7,966 bases of DNA from Phycisphaerae bacterium. Lineage in GTDB: Bacteria > Planctomycetota > Phycisphaerae > UBA1845 > UTPLA1. A program made the position numbers and the translations under genes. The number at the start of each line of letters is the position of its first letter. Positions within the stretch are counted from its first letter, which is position 1. The stretch covers positions 1 to 7,966 of the forward strand of contig JAJDEC010000574.1 in the NCBI GenBank assembly GCA_029259995.1, in the 5' to 3' direction. The notes under the pieces were generated by a model. That model was given only the letters and a program-made list of their open reading frames with translations, searched no databases and was not told where the DNA came from. Below are positions 1 through 6,611 of the stretch, piece by piece.

Positions 1-1150
1 CGCGCTCCTTGAGCTTGCGAATGATGAACGGCTGATAGAGCTCCAGAGCGATGCGCTTGGGCAGACCGCACTGGTGCAAACCCAGGTCCGGACCAATGAC
101 GATGACGCTGCGCGCGGAGTAGTCGACGCGCTTGCCGAGCAGGTTTTCGCGGAAGCGACCCTGCTTGCCCTTGATCATGTCCGTCATCGACTTGAGCGGA
201 CGATTGCTGGATCCGAGGACGGGGCGACGGCAGCGACCGTTGTCGAACAGGGCGTCGACCGCCTGCTGAAGCATTCGCTTCTCATTGCGAATGATGACTT
301 CCGGGGCGTTCAGATCGATCAGCTTCTTGAGGCGGTTGTTTCGATTGATGATTCGACGATACAGGTCGTTCAAGTCGCTCGTCGCGAAGTTGCCGCTCTC
401 AAGCAGGACGAGCGGCCGCAGGTCCGGCGGAATGACGGGGATGACGTCCATGACCATCCACGTCGGCTCATTGCTGCTGTGCCGCAGGCTCTCGACGATC
501 TTCAATCGCTTCGAAAGATCCTTGATTTTCTGCTTGCTGTTCGTATTGCCGATGGCTTCGCGCAGTTCAACGCTCAGCGTGTCAAGATTCAGCTTCAGAA
601 GCAGCTTCTTGACGGCCTCGGCGCCGATCTGGGCTTCAAACGCGTTGCCGTATTTTTCGAGCGACTGACGATACTCGTCTTCCGAGAGGATCTGTCGCTC
701 CTTGAGCGGTGTATCCCCGGGTTCGATGATGACGTAGTCCTGGAAATAGACCACCTTCTCAAGATCGCTCGTCTTCATGTCCAGCAGGGCGCCCAGTCGG
801 GAGGGCATCGCCTTGAAGAACCAGATATGAACGATCGGTGCGGCCAGGTTGATATGGCCCATGCGCTTGCGCCGAACGCGGCTGTGCGTCACTTTCACGC
901 CGCATCGATCGCAGATCATGCCCTTGTGTTTCGTGCCTTTGTACTTGCCGCAGAAACACTCCCAGTCCCGCTCGGGACCGAATATTCGCTCGCAGAAAAG
1001 ACCATCCTTTTCCGCGCGATAGGTGCGATAGTTGATCGTTTCCGGCTTTCGCACTTCGCCGTACGACCACGAACGAATGTCGTTGGGCGAGGCCAGCGAG
1101 ATCTTCACTGAGCCGTAGTCATTAATACGATCGTATACATTCTCAATCAT
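1..1150 (-). CDS. rpoC: RNA polymerase beta-prime subunit, N-terminal part (3' end off window)
   Basis: This encodes the beta-prime subunit of DNA-directed RNA polymerase, which forms the clamp and, further downstream, the catalytic Mg-binding site. The frame is open from the start codon at 1150 to the window edge, giving 383 codons of a protein that is usually about 1200-1500 residues. The clamp zinc-binding motif is intact, with Cys65, Cys67, Cys80 and Cys83 in the form CFCGKYKGTKHKGMICDRC. Later conserved blocks read PTWMVMDVIPVIPPDLRPLV, the clamp helix segment around DLNDLYRRIINRNNRL, and GKRVDYSARSVIV followed by LHQCGLPKRIALEL. The catalytic NADFDGD motif lies beyond the window. The start is supported by AGGAAGGG at 1156-1163, with AGGA nine bases before ATG, and by the typical MIENVYDRIND opening. 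It follows the small GNAT-like gene by 42 bases and is probably co-transcribed with it and rpoB. Identification is certain. Confidence 0.98.
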   Translation of the reverse strand, partial: MIENVYDRINDYGSVKISLASPNDIRSWSYGEVRKPETINYRTYRAEKDGLFCERIFGPERDWECFCGKYKGTKHKGMICDRCGVKVTHSRVRRKRMGHINLAAPIVHIWFFKAMPSRLGALLDMKTSDLEKVVYFQDYVIIEPGDTPLKERQILSEDEYRQSLEKYGNAFEAQIGAEAVKKLLLKLNLDTLSVELREAIGNTNSKQKIKDLSKRLKIVESLRHSSNEPTWMVMDVIPVIPPDLRPLVLLESGNFATSDLNDLYRRIINRNNRLKKLIDLNAPEVIIRNEKRMLQQAVDALFDNGRCRRPVLGSSNRPLKSMTDMIKGKQGRFRENLLGKRVDYSARSVIVIGPDLGLHQCGLPKRIALELYQPFIIRKLKER

Positions 1151-1192
1151 CAAAGCCCTTCCTTTCGCAGAAGGCGAATTTCACGCTATCGC

Positions 1193-1660
1193 TCAGGCAT
1201 TGCCGGACGACACACGCAGCGTCATTGGAACGATTCCCCGCGCCCGCTCGAATCCGAGCTCCTCGCAGAAATCCACTTCCGTTCCGTATGCAGACGCATC
1301 GATTCGCTCGCAGCCCATGTCCGCCAGCGCCCCGATCACGCGCGTCGCTATTTCTCGCGCAATACCGTACTGATCATGCTCGATGCGGCCGTCCACCTGC
1401 GTTACCGCCGCTGGTCCCTGCCGCGATGGGTCCAGCTTGCATTCCGTTAGATAACCTCGAAGCCCGTCCGCAATCCCGCGAGCGATGCCGATCAATCGGC
1501 CGTCCGACTCGCGCGCCGTCACGAAACAAACGGAGTTGTCGACGATGCGCGACAGCTTGTCGACCGACTGCGGAATCACTGAGCCCTGCTTCTGATAGAA
1601 GGCCTTCAGTTCGTCCAGGTCGATCTTTTTCACCACGTCGTACGTGAATTCGTCGGACAT
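1193..1660 (-). CDS. GNAT-fold protein, possibly acetyltransferase-like, located between rpoB and rpoC
   Basis: This is a 155-residue soluble protein with no signal peptide or membrane segment. The layout fits a GNAT N-acetyltransferase. An N-terminal helical part (about 12-42) is followed by strands ending in RESDGRLIGIARGIADG (50-66), a beta-4-like strand GYLTECKLDPS (69-79), a helix REIATRVIGALADMG (102-116), a strand CERIDAS (117-123), and the family's closing FCEELGF (131-137, compare FYEKLGF) with GIVPMTLRV. The acetyl-CoA loop, normally Q/R-x-x-G-x-G/A straight after beta 4, is altered. About 16-18 extra residues (78-95) intervene and the best match is DQYGIA (96-101), with Asp in place of Gln/Arg. 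Acetyl-CoA binding is therefore uncertain. The start at 1660 has GGGAG seven bases upstream. The gene sits 58 bases after rpoB and 42 before rpoC, in the same direction, implying co-expression with RNA polymerase. The fold call is moderate; the substrate is unknown. Confidence 0.75.
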   Translation of the reverse strand: MSDEFTYDVVKKIDLDELKAFYQKQGSVIPQSVDKLSRIVDNSVCFVTARESDGRLIGIARGIADGLRGYLTECKLDPSRQGPAAVTQVDGRIEHDQYGIAREIATRVIGALADMGCERIDASAYGTEVDFCEELGFERARGIVPMTLRVSSGNA

Positions 1661-1693
1661 CGTTCAACTCCCGTGCTGCCCCGTTCCGTCAGA

Positions 1694-1711
1694 CTGCGGC
1701 ACGCGCCGCAG
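1694..1711 (-). promoter_or_regulatory. Stem-loop between rpoB and the GNAT-like gene
   Basis: In the transcript this reads CTGCGGC, loop GCGT, GCCGCAG: a perfect seven-base-pair, GC-rich stem with a four-base loop, starting seven bases after the rpoB stop codon. No run of T follows, so it does not look like an intrinsic terminator. It may be a processing site, a 3' stabilising hairpin or a partial attenuator that sets downstream expression. Only the stem is seen; the role is inferred. Confidence 0.5.
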
Positions 1712-1718
1712 GGCGTCG

Positions 1719-4700
1719 CTAAATCAGCTTGCCCTTCTCGAGCTGGATGTTCATACCCAGCCCGCGGATTTCGTTGCACAACACGTCGAACGACACGGGC
1801 GTTCCCGCCTCGAGCGTGTTCTCGCCCTTGACCATCGACTCGTAGATCTTCGTGCGGCCTTCCACGTCGTCGGACTTCACGGTCAGAAGCTCCTGAAGGA
1901 TGAACGCACTGCCGTATGCCTCCAGGCCCCAGACTTCCATCTCGCCGAATCGCTGGCCGCCGGTTCGAGCCTTGCCGCCCAACGGCTGTTGCGTGATCAA
2001 CGAGTAAGGACCCGTCGCCCGCGCGTGAATCTTGTCATCCACGAGGTGATGCAGCTTCAGCATGTAGATGTAACCGACGGTAATCGGCTGATGGAACAAG
2101 TCGCCCGTGCGACCGTCCGTCACGCGGATCTTTCCGCCATAGGGCATCTGCGTCAGAATCGTGCGATTCTTGGCCGCGTTCTGCACGGCTTCCATGTCCA
2201 GCGACTGCTTCGCAACGAAGTCGTTCGCCTCCTGGACGGCCTTGTGCAGTTCCGCCTCCGTACATCCGTCGAACACCGGCGTCAGCGCCTGGAAGCCGAG
2301 AATCTTCGCGGCCCAGCCCAGATGCGTCTCCAGAATCTGACCGACGTTCATACGTGAAGGAACGCCCAGTGGATTCAACAGAATATCCAGCGGCGTGCCG
2401 TCCTCGAGATACGGCATGTCTTCGACGGGCAGAATCTTCGCAATAACGCCCTTGTTACCGTGACGTCCGGCCATCTTGTCGCCGACGGAAAGCTGTCGCT
2501 TCGTCGCCACGTAGACCTTGACCATTTCGAGCACGCCCGACGGCAGTTCGTCGCCGCGCTTGAGCTGCGCGACCTTTCGATCGCGCTCCTCGATCATGCC
2601 GGCAAGCTTCGGCCAGTAACGATCGAAGATCGGCTCGCATTCCTTCCGCGCCGCGGCCGGACGAACCCACTTCAGATCGAAAGACCAGTTGCTCGGCTCG
2701 CCGATCTGCTCCATGACGACGTCTTCGATGTCCGATCGACCGACGACCTGCTTCGTATTCGGGTCGACGATTTCCTGGCCGAGAACGCCTTCCATGTCCT
2801 GGATCATCTTGCGGAACAGGCCGATGACTTTCGAATTCACGGACGATTCGTACTGCTTGATCCGGAACTGAAGTCGCTGCTTCTGCTCATCCGACATGCC
2901 CGTGCGTCGGCTGAATCGCTTCGTGTCAATCACGATGCCCGACGCCCCGCTCGGCATTTCCAGTGAGTCATTCTTCACGTCTTCGCCGGCCCGGCCGAAG
3001 ATCGCATGCAGCAGTTTTTCCTCGGGGCTGAGTTCGCTCTTGCTCTTCGGCGAAACCTTACCCACGAGAATATCGCCAGACTTCACTTCCGTGCCGACTT
3101 GCACGATGCCGTGCTCGTCCAGGTTCCGAAGCGCCTTCTCCGACACGTTCGGGATGTCCCGCGTGAATTCCTCTTTGCCGAGCTTCGTCTCGCGGATTTC
3201 AACGTCATATTCTTCGATGTGAATACTGGTGAACGTGTCGTCCTGGACCAGACGCTCGGAGATGAGGATGGCGTCCTCAAAGTTGTAGCCGTCGAACGTC
3301 ATGAAACCGACGAGCAGGTTCTTGCCCAGCGCCAACTCGCCCGCCTGACAGGCCGGTCCGTCCGCAATGATCTGATTGGCCGCGACTTTGTCGCCCAGAC
3401 GAATCAGCGGCTTCTGGTTCAGACACGTTCGTTCATTCAGCCCCTGGAACTTTCGGAGTTCGTACTCGTCCGTGTCATTCAGCACAATCCGCTTCGAATC
3501 GACCGACGTGACGACACCTTCCGTGCGAGCACGAACGACCATGCCGCTGTTTTCCGCGACCACGCGCTCCATGCCGGTACCGACAACAGGCGGATCCGTC
3601 GTCAACAGCGGCACGGCCTGCCGCTGCATGTTCGAGCCCATCAACGCCCGGTTGGCGTCGTCATGCTCAAGGAACGGAATCAGCGAAGCCGAGACACCGA
3701 CCGTCTGCTTGGGCGAGATATCGACATATTCGACATCCCCCGGCTCGACGGTCGTCAGATCGCCGCGCACGCGTGCCACGATGTGTTCGCCCGTGATTTT
3801 CTTCGTCTTCGGATCGACGGCGTCGGGCGGGGCCAGAATTGCCTTCATCTCCTCGTCTGCCCGAAGGAAGACATTGTGTCCGTTCACGCCGCCCTTATCG
3901 ACTTTTCGATACGGCGTGATCAGGAATCCGAATTCGTCGACCGTCGAGTAAATACTCAACGAGGCGATCAGACCGATGTTCGTGCCTTCCGGCGTTTCGA
4001 TCGGACAGATTCGACCGTAGTGCGAAATGTGAACGTCGCGCACTTCGAAGCCGGCGCGCTTTCGGTTCAGACCGCCGGGGCCCAGCGCCGACAATCGACG
4101 TTCGTGCGTCAATTGGCTCAGCGGGTTCGTCTGGTCGACGACCTGCGACAGTTCGCCGCGGCCGAAGAAGTAATCGATGGCGCCCGATACGGCTTTCGAA
4201 TTGACCAGCTCGGCAATTTTTCCGAGCTGATCCGGATCCTTCATGCTCATGCGCTCCTGCACAGTACGGCGGAGCTTCAGGAATCCCTTGCGAATTTCGT
4301 CGCAGGCCAATTCGTCGATCGTGCGAAGACGTCGATTGCCGAGGTGATCGATGTCGTCTTCCGTCACGATAACGCGCGTCTGCTGCCACGCGTACTCATA
4401 GACATTGCCCGTGAACGACTCTGTTTCGCCATGCTTCTTCAGCAACGTCTCGATGGCCGCAACATCCTGGAATGCCACATGCTTCGCCGACGCGCCGTAG
4501 AGCTCGTTCCACTCGGCGTGAATCGCCTTGTCGTCGTCGTTCGCCTGCTTCGTCGCGTCCTTTTCCTTGAACATGTAGATTTCGTTCGGCCGCGGGTAAT
4601 AGTTCAGGAAGTCGAGCTGAACCATCTGCTCGTCACCGTTCTCGATCGCCGCCAGGTAGGCGTTGATGCCTTCCAGAATGCGGGCTCCGCGGGTCCGAAT

Positions 4701-6188
4701 CGTTGACACGACGAAATCGCGACCCATCTTCGTGAGTTCGCTTTCACGCTCGACCCGGACTCGCCCGAGCATTTTCTTGACGAGTTCCGTGTTGATCGTG
4801 TTTGTCACGACCCACTCCGTCGGAACATCGCACAGCGATTGAAGCTGACGCTGGAACTCCTTGACGGCGTCGATCGGGGCGATCTTCTTACGCCCCTCCT
4901 TGATGTCATCCAGCGATCCGAGCAGAACGCCCTTCTTCGGATCCTTGACGGGTTCCTTTTCGATCCGATAGGACGACAGCTGCTCCGCCAGTTCGTTGAT
5001 CCATCGGCTGACGGAAATCTCGAACGGCATTCGCTGCGGCACAGAGAAGCCGACGCGCTCCTGGCTTCGCAAATCCAGCAGATAACGCAGACACGCGACG
5101 ACGTCCGCCACAGTCAGACTGTTCAGCGCCGTCGGCACGGAAAGTCCGAACTTCCGATTGATACGGAAGCGACCGACTTTGCCGAGACGATATCGATTCT
5201 CGTCGTAGAATTTCTCGTGGAAAAGCTTGACGGCCTTGTCGAGCTGCGCCGGGTTGCCGGGGCGCAGACTCTTGTAGATGCGCATCAACGCTTCTTCGTG
5301 GGTGTGACTTGCGTCTTCCGCCAGCGTGTTCAACACGAGCGGGTCGACCATGTTGACGATGATTTCGACTTGCTTGACGCTCGATCCCTGGATCCGGCCC
5401 AGGGCGTCACCGACCTGGCAACCGGCCCGAACCAGCGGCTCGGCGCTCTTCTCGGCGTCCTCTTCCTCTTCGTCCCAGAAACTGGATACGAGATACATGT
5501 CCGGCGTCAACGCCGATGCCTTGATCCAGTTGGTGTCGTAAAACGTGCGAATGATCGCTTCGTCCGTGCCGAAGCTCGGATCCATCGATCGAAGAAACGT
5601 CGTCGCGGGAATCTTGCTGGATTGATCGATGCGGACGGCGAGAACGTCCTTCCGCGTGATGTTGATCTCGATCCAGCTGCCGCGCTCGGGAATGACGCGA
5701 CACGCATGCAGCGGCCGATCGGCTTCAAGCGTTTCCTTGATGAAGTCCACACCCGGCGATCGATGCAGCTGTGAGACAATCACACGCTCGGCGCCGTTGA
5801 TGATGAACTCGCCGCCGCCGATCATGATCGGCAGCTCGCCAAGATAGACGCGATCCTCAAAGACCTCGTCTTTGTCCTTGCGATTCAATCGGAGACGAAC
5901 GCGCAACGGCATGCCGTAGGTCAGACGCAGTTGCCGGCACTCATCCGGCGTGTAGCGCGGCTTGCCCAGCGAGTAGTCGAGGTACTCAAGCGTGATGTTT
6001 TCGTCGTAGCTTTGAATCGGGTAGACTTCCCGGAGAAGGCCCTCGAGACCCGTCGGCGTCCGATTCTTGGTGGAGGCAATGTCCTGAAGAAATCGCGCGT
6101 AGCTTCCGACCTGAATCTCGATCAGATTCGGAATCCCCGTCGCGTCACCGATCTTCCTGAAGTTGCGAATCTCGCGAACCGCCGTCAT
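1719..6188 (-). CDS. rpoB: RNA polymerase beta subunit
   Basis: This is the complete beta subunit of RNA polymerase, 1489 residues (E. coli has 1342). Conserved blocks appear in order: IMIGGGEFIINGAERVIVSQ (121-140); the lobe with a short acidic run EEEED; DDIDHLGNRRLR (611-622); the rifampicin region LSQVVDQTNPLSQLTHERRL (680-699), then SALGPGGL; RAGFEVRDVHISHYGRICPI (711-730) and ETPEGTNIGL; the catalytic-region GYNFEDAI (Glu971, Asp972); GDKMAGRHGNKGV with Lys1238 and Lys1246; LNPLGVPSRMNVGQILETHL (1271-1290); and the C-terminal RFGEMEVWGLEAYG. Extra length comes from an insertion at about 373-609, plus an insertion at about 1090-1210 at the position of E. coli SI2. The start at 6188 follows AAAGGA (6194-6199) with a five-base spacer, and the MTAVREIRNFRKIG opening is plausible. 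The GNAT-like gene and rpoC follow in the same direction. No frameshift is seen. Identification is certain. Confidence 0.99.
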   Translation of the reverse strand: MTAVREIRNFRKIGDATGIPNLIEIQVGSYARFLQDIASTKNRTPTGLEGLLREVYPIQSYDENITLEYLDYSLGKPRYTPDECRQLRLTYGMPLRVRLRLNRKDKDEVFEDRVYLGELPIMIGGGEFIINGAERVIVSQLHRSPGVDFIKETLEADRPLHACRVIPERGSWIEINITRKDVLAVRIDQSSKIPATTFLRSMDPSFGTDEAIIRTFYDTNWIKASALTPDMYLVSSFWDEEEEDAEKSAEPLVRAGCQVGDALGRIQGSSVKQVEIIVNMVDPLVLNTLAEDASHTHEEALMRIYKSLRPGNPAQLDKAVKLFHEKFYDENRYRLGKVGRFRINRKFGLSVPTALNSLTVADVVACLRYLLDLRSQERVGFSVPQRMPFEISVSRWINELAEQLSSYRIEKEPVKDPKKGVLLGSLDDIKEGRKKIAPIDAVKEFQRQLQSLCDVPTEWVVTNTINTELVKKMLGRVRVERESELTKMGRDFVVSTIRTRGARILEGINAYLAAIENGDEQMVQLDFLNYYPRPNEIYMFKEKDATKQANDDDKAIHAEWNELYGASAKHVAFQDVAAIETLLKKHGETESFTGNVYEYAWQQTRVIVTEDDIDHLGNRRLRTIDELACDEIRKGFLKLRRTVQERMSMKDPDQLGKIAELVNSKAVSGAIDYFFGRGELSQVVDQTNPLSQLTHERRLSALGPGGLNRKRAGFEVRDVHISHYGRICPIETPEGTNIGLIASLSIYSTVDEFGFLITPYRKVDKGGVNGHNVFLRADEEMKAILAPPDAVDPKTKKITGEHIVARVRGDLTTVEPGDVEYVDISPKQTVGVSASLIPFLEHDDANRALMGSNMQRQAVPLLTTDPPVVGTGMERVVAENSGMVVRARTEGVVTSVDSKRIVLNDTDEYELRKFQGLNERTCLNQKPLIRLGDKVAANQIIADGPACQAGELALGKNLLVGFMTFDGYNFEDAILISERLVQDDTFTSIHIEEYDVEIRETKLGKEEFTRDIPNVSEKALRNLDEHGIVQVGTEVKSGDILVGKVSPKSKSELSPEEKLLHAIFGRAGEDVKNDSLEMPSGASGIVIDTKRFSRRTGMSDEQKQRLQFRIKQYESSVNSKVIGLFRKMIQDMEGVLGQEIVDPNTKQVVGRSDIEDVVMEQIGEPSNWSFDLKWVRPAAARKECEPIFDRYWPKLAGMIEERDRKVAQLKRGDELPSGVLEMVKVYVATKRQLSVGDKMAGRHGNKGVIAKILPVEDMPYLEDGTPLDILLNPLGVPSRMNVGQILETHLGWAAKILGFQALTPVFDGCTEAELHKAVQEANDFVAKQSLDMEAVQNAAKNRTILTQMPYGGKIRVTDGRTGDLFHQPITVGYIYMLKLHHLVDDKIHARATGPYSLITQQPLGGKARTGGQRFGEMEVWGLEAYGSAFILQELLTVKSDDVEGRTKIYESMVKGENTLEAGTPVSFDVLCNEIRGLGMNIQLEKGKLI
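4362..5072 (-). other. Large lineage-specific insertion within RpoB (about residues 373-609)
   Basis: In E. coli and Thermus beta, the segment equivalent to LRYLLDL (366-372) is joined to DDIDHLGNRR by roughly ten residues. Here about 237 residues lie between them. The insert has a basic stretch around residues 407-437 (EPVKDPKKG, EGRKKIAPID), helical-looking segments such as INTELVKKMLGRVRVERESEL (464-484, 21 residues split as INTELVKKML and GRVRVERESEL), and an aromatic stretch LDFLNYYPRPNEIYMF (525-540). It ends with ETESFTGNVYEYAWQQTRVIV. I recognise no known domain in it. It stays in frame with intact flanks, so it is a structural insertion and not an assembly fault. Whether this insertion is already catalogued for its phylum cannot be told from here. 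Confidence 0.8.
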
Positions 6189-6193
6189 CGCAT

Positions 6194-6199
6194 TCCTTT
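6194..6199 (-). promoter_or_regulatory. rpoB ribosome binding site
   Basis: AAAGGA lies five bases before the rpoB ATG. Another ATG at 6193-6191 abuts this site but is out of frame and reaches a stop after two codons (ATG CGA TGA), overlapping the rpoB start. The zero spacing makes that upstream ATG an unlikely start, which supports the start at 6188. The site lies three bases after the stem-loop that ends at 6203. Confidence 0.75.
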
Positions 6200-6202
6200 C
6201 CG

Positions 6203-6224
6203 TCGCCGGCGCGAATGCCGGCGA
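6203..6224 (-). promoter_or_regulatory. rpoB leader stem-loop 2 (next to the ribosome binding site)
   Basis: In the transcript: TCGCCGGC, loop ATTCGC, GCCGGCGA. This is a perfect eight-base-pair stem, seven pairs of it G-C, with a six-base loop. It ends three bases before AAAGGA, so its folding could affect ribosome access or mRNA stability. No T run follows, so it is not an intrinsic terminator. The pairing is seen; the regulatory role is inferred. Confidence 0.55.
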
Positions 6225-6234
6225 ATCTTGTATT

Positions 6235-6262
6235 CGCTCCTGCGTTCATGACGCAGAGAGCG
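6235..6262 (-). promoter_or_regulatory. rpoB leader stem-loop 1
   Basis: In the transcript: CGCTC, bulged T, CTGCGT, loop CATGA, ACGCAG, GAGCG. That makes eleven base pairs interrupted by one bulged base, with a five-base loop. It stands ten bases (AATACAAGAT) upstream of the second stem-loop. The tandem arrangement just ahead of the start codon suggests a structured 5' leader. No T run follows. Confidence 0.55.
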
Positions 6263-6285
6263 CGCAGACCAACATCAACCCCGTC

Positions 6286-6300
6286 GCGCCATCCCGGCGC
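6286..6300 (-). promoter_or_regulatory. Short GC stem in the rpoB leader
   Basis: In the transcript: GCGCC, loop GGGAT, GGCGC. It has only five base pairs, but all are G-C, and it lines up with the two stronger stem-loops downstream. Taken alone it could be chance. Confidence 0.25.
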
Positions 6301-6323
6301 ATGAGCGTGGCCGTGTGCTACCC

Positions 6324-6339
6324 GTTTTCAACTGAAAAC
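6324..6339. promoter_or_regulatory. Dyad GTTTTCA-AC-TGAAAAC, possible operator
   Basis: This is a perfect inverted repeat with seven-base arms and a two-base centre, AT-rich within a GC-rich region, about 136 bases upstream of rpoB. The tiny centre disfavours an RNA hairpin and suits a dimeric DNA-binding protein. No regulator is identified, and a chance occurrence is possible at this length. Confidence 0.3.
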
Positions 6340-6492
6340 TGAGCGATTGTCGCACCCGATCCGGCGTGTGATCACCAATACTAGTCGTGATTGAAACAAC
6401 CCAGGGACTGCACTGAAAAAGCCGCCATCTCACAGGGCCGCGCGTCCCAACTGGCGCCCACCCGTTTCGCTGGCTCTTCAATGAACCCGAGG

Positions 6493-6521
6493 ATGATAAC
6501 GGACTCGTATACTATCTGCAA
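6493..6521 (-). promoter_or_regulatory. Candidate sigma-70-type promoter for rpoB
   Basis: On the minus strand TTGCAG (6516-6521) and TATCAT (6493-6498) are separated by 17 bases, matching the housekeeping consensus at 4 of 6 and 4 of 6 positions. It would give a leader of roughly 300 bases containing all the stem-loops listed here. It is the best match I found between the kinase and rpoB, but weak matches are common in such AT-rich spots. Confidence 0.3.
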
Positions 6522-6611
6522 GGTTTGATGAATCGTATTTTCTCGGACGTCTGAAATCCAGAATATCGAGTCAAACCCTGGAATTTCACCCGGCAATGGT
6601 CGGCCAGATAG

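Larger units (their letters stand above)
6189..6611. other. Gene-free interval and leader region upstream of rpoB
   Basis: These 423 bases separate the histidine kinase stop codon from the rpoB start. Small open frames exist but none has a convincing binding site or protein-like composition. Inverted repeats cluster in the 150 bases nearest rpoB (6203-6224, 6235-6262, 6286-6300, 6324-6339). The half nearer the kinase is more AT-rich and holds a weak promoter candidate. Arms GTGAT and ATCAC also recur at 6368-6395, around ACTAGT; they could be a protein site or chance. No rplL, rplJ or other ribosomal protein gene is present. Confidence 0.8.

Noticed and set aside
74..1111. Plus-strand open frame of 345 residues opposite rpoC
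   Set aside because: It is the antisense shadow of a perfectly conserved rpoC N-terminus, with no recognisable motif.
1164..1178. Inverted repeat TTCGC/GCGAA just upstream of rpoC
   Set aside because: Only five pairs, expected by chance at this length; it overlaps no clear signal.
1644..2357. Plus-strand open frame of 237 residues across the rpoB end and the gap
   Set aside because: It overlaps conserved rpoB C-terminal codons in antisense and has no recognisable features.
3006..4706. Plus-strand open frame of 566 residues opposite rpoB
   Set aside because: It is entirely antisense to highly conserved rpoB codons, has arginine/valine/histidine-rich shadow composition and no plausible domain. 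Such frames arise because TTA, CTA and TCA codons are rare in the sense strand.
4839..5774. Plus-strand open frame of 311 residues opposite the RpoB N-terminal half
   Set aside because: Antisense to rpoB, with composition of a shadow frame and no domain.
6185..6193. Two-codon open frame ATG CGA TGA overlapping the rpoB start
   Set aside because: It directly abuts the AAAGGA site with no spacer, so ribosomes should start at the in-frame ATG five bases from that site. Probably coincidence.
6416..6456. Possible intrinsic terminator after the kinase: stem CGCCA/TGGCG followed by GCTTTTT on the minus strand
   Set aside because: The stem is only five pairs with a loop of about 25 bases, lies about 190 bases past the stop, and does not abut the T run.
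6275..6596. Small minus-strand open frames in the gap before rpoB
   Set aside because: No ribosome binding site, no protein-like pattern, and they overlap each other in different frames.
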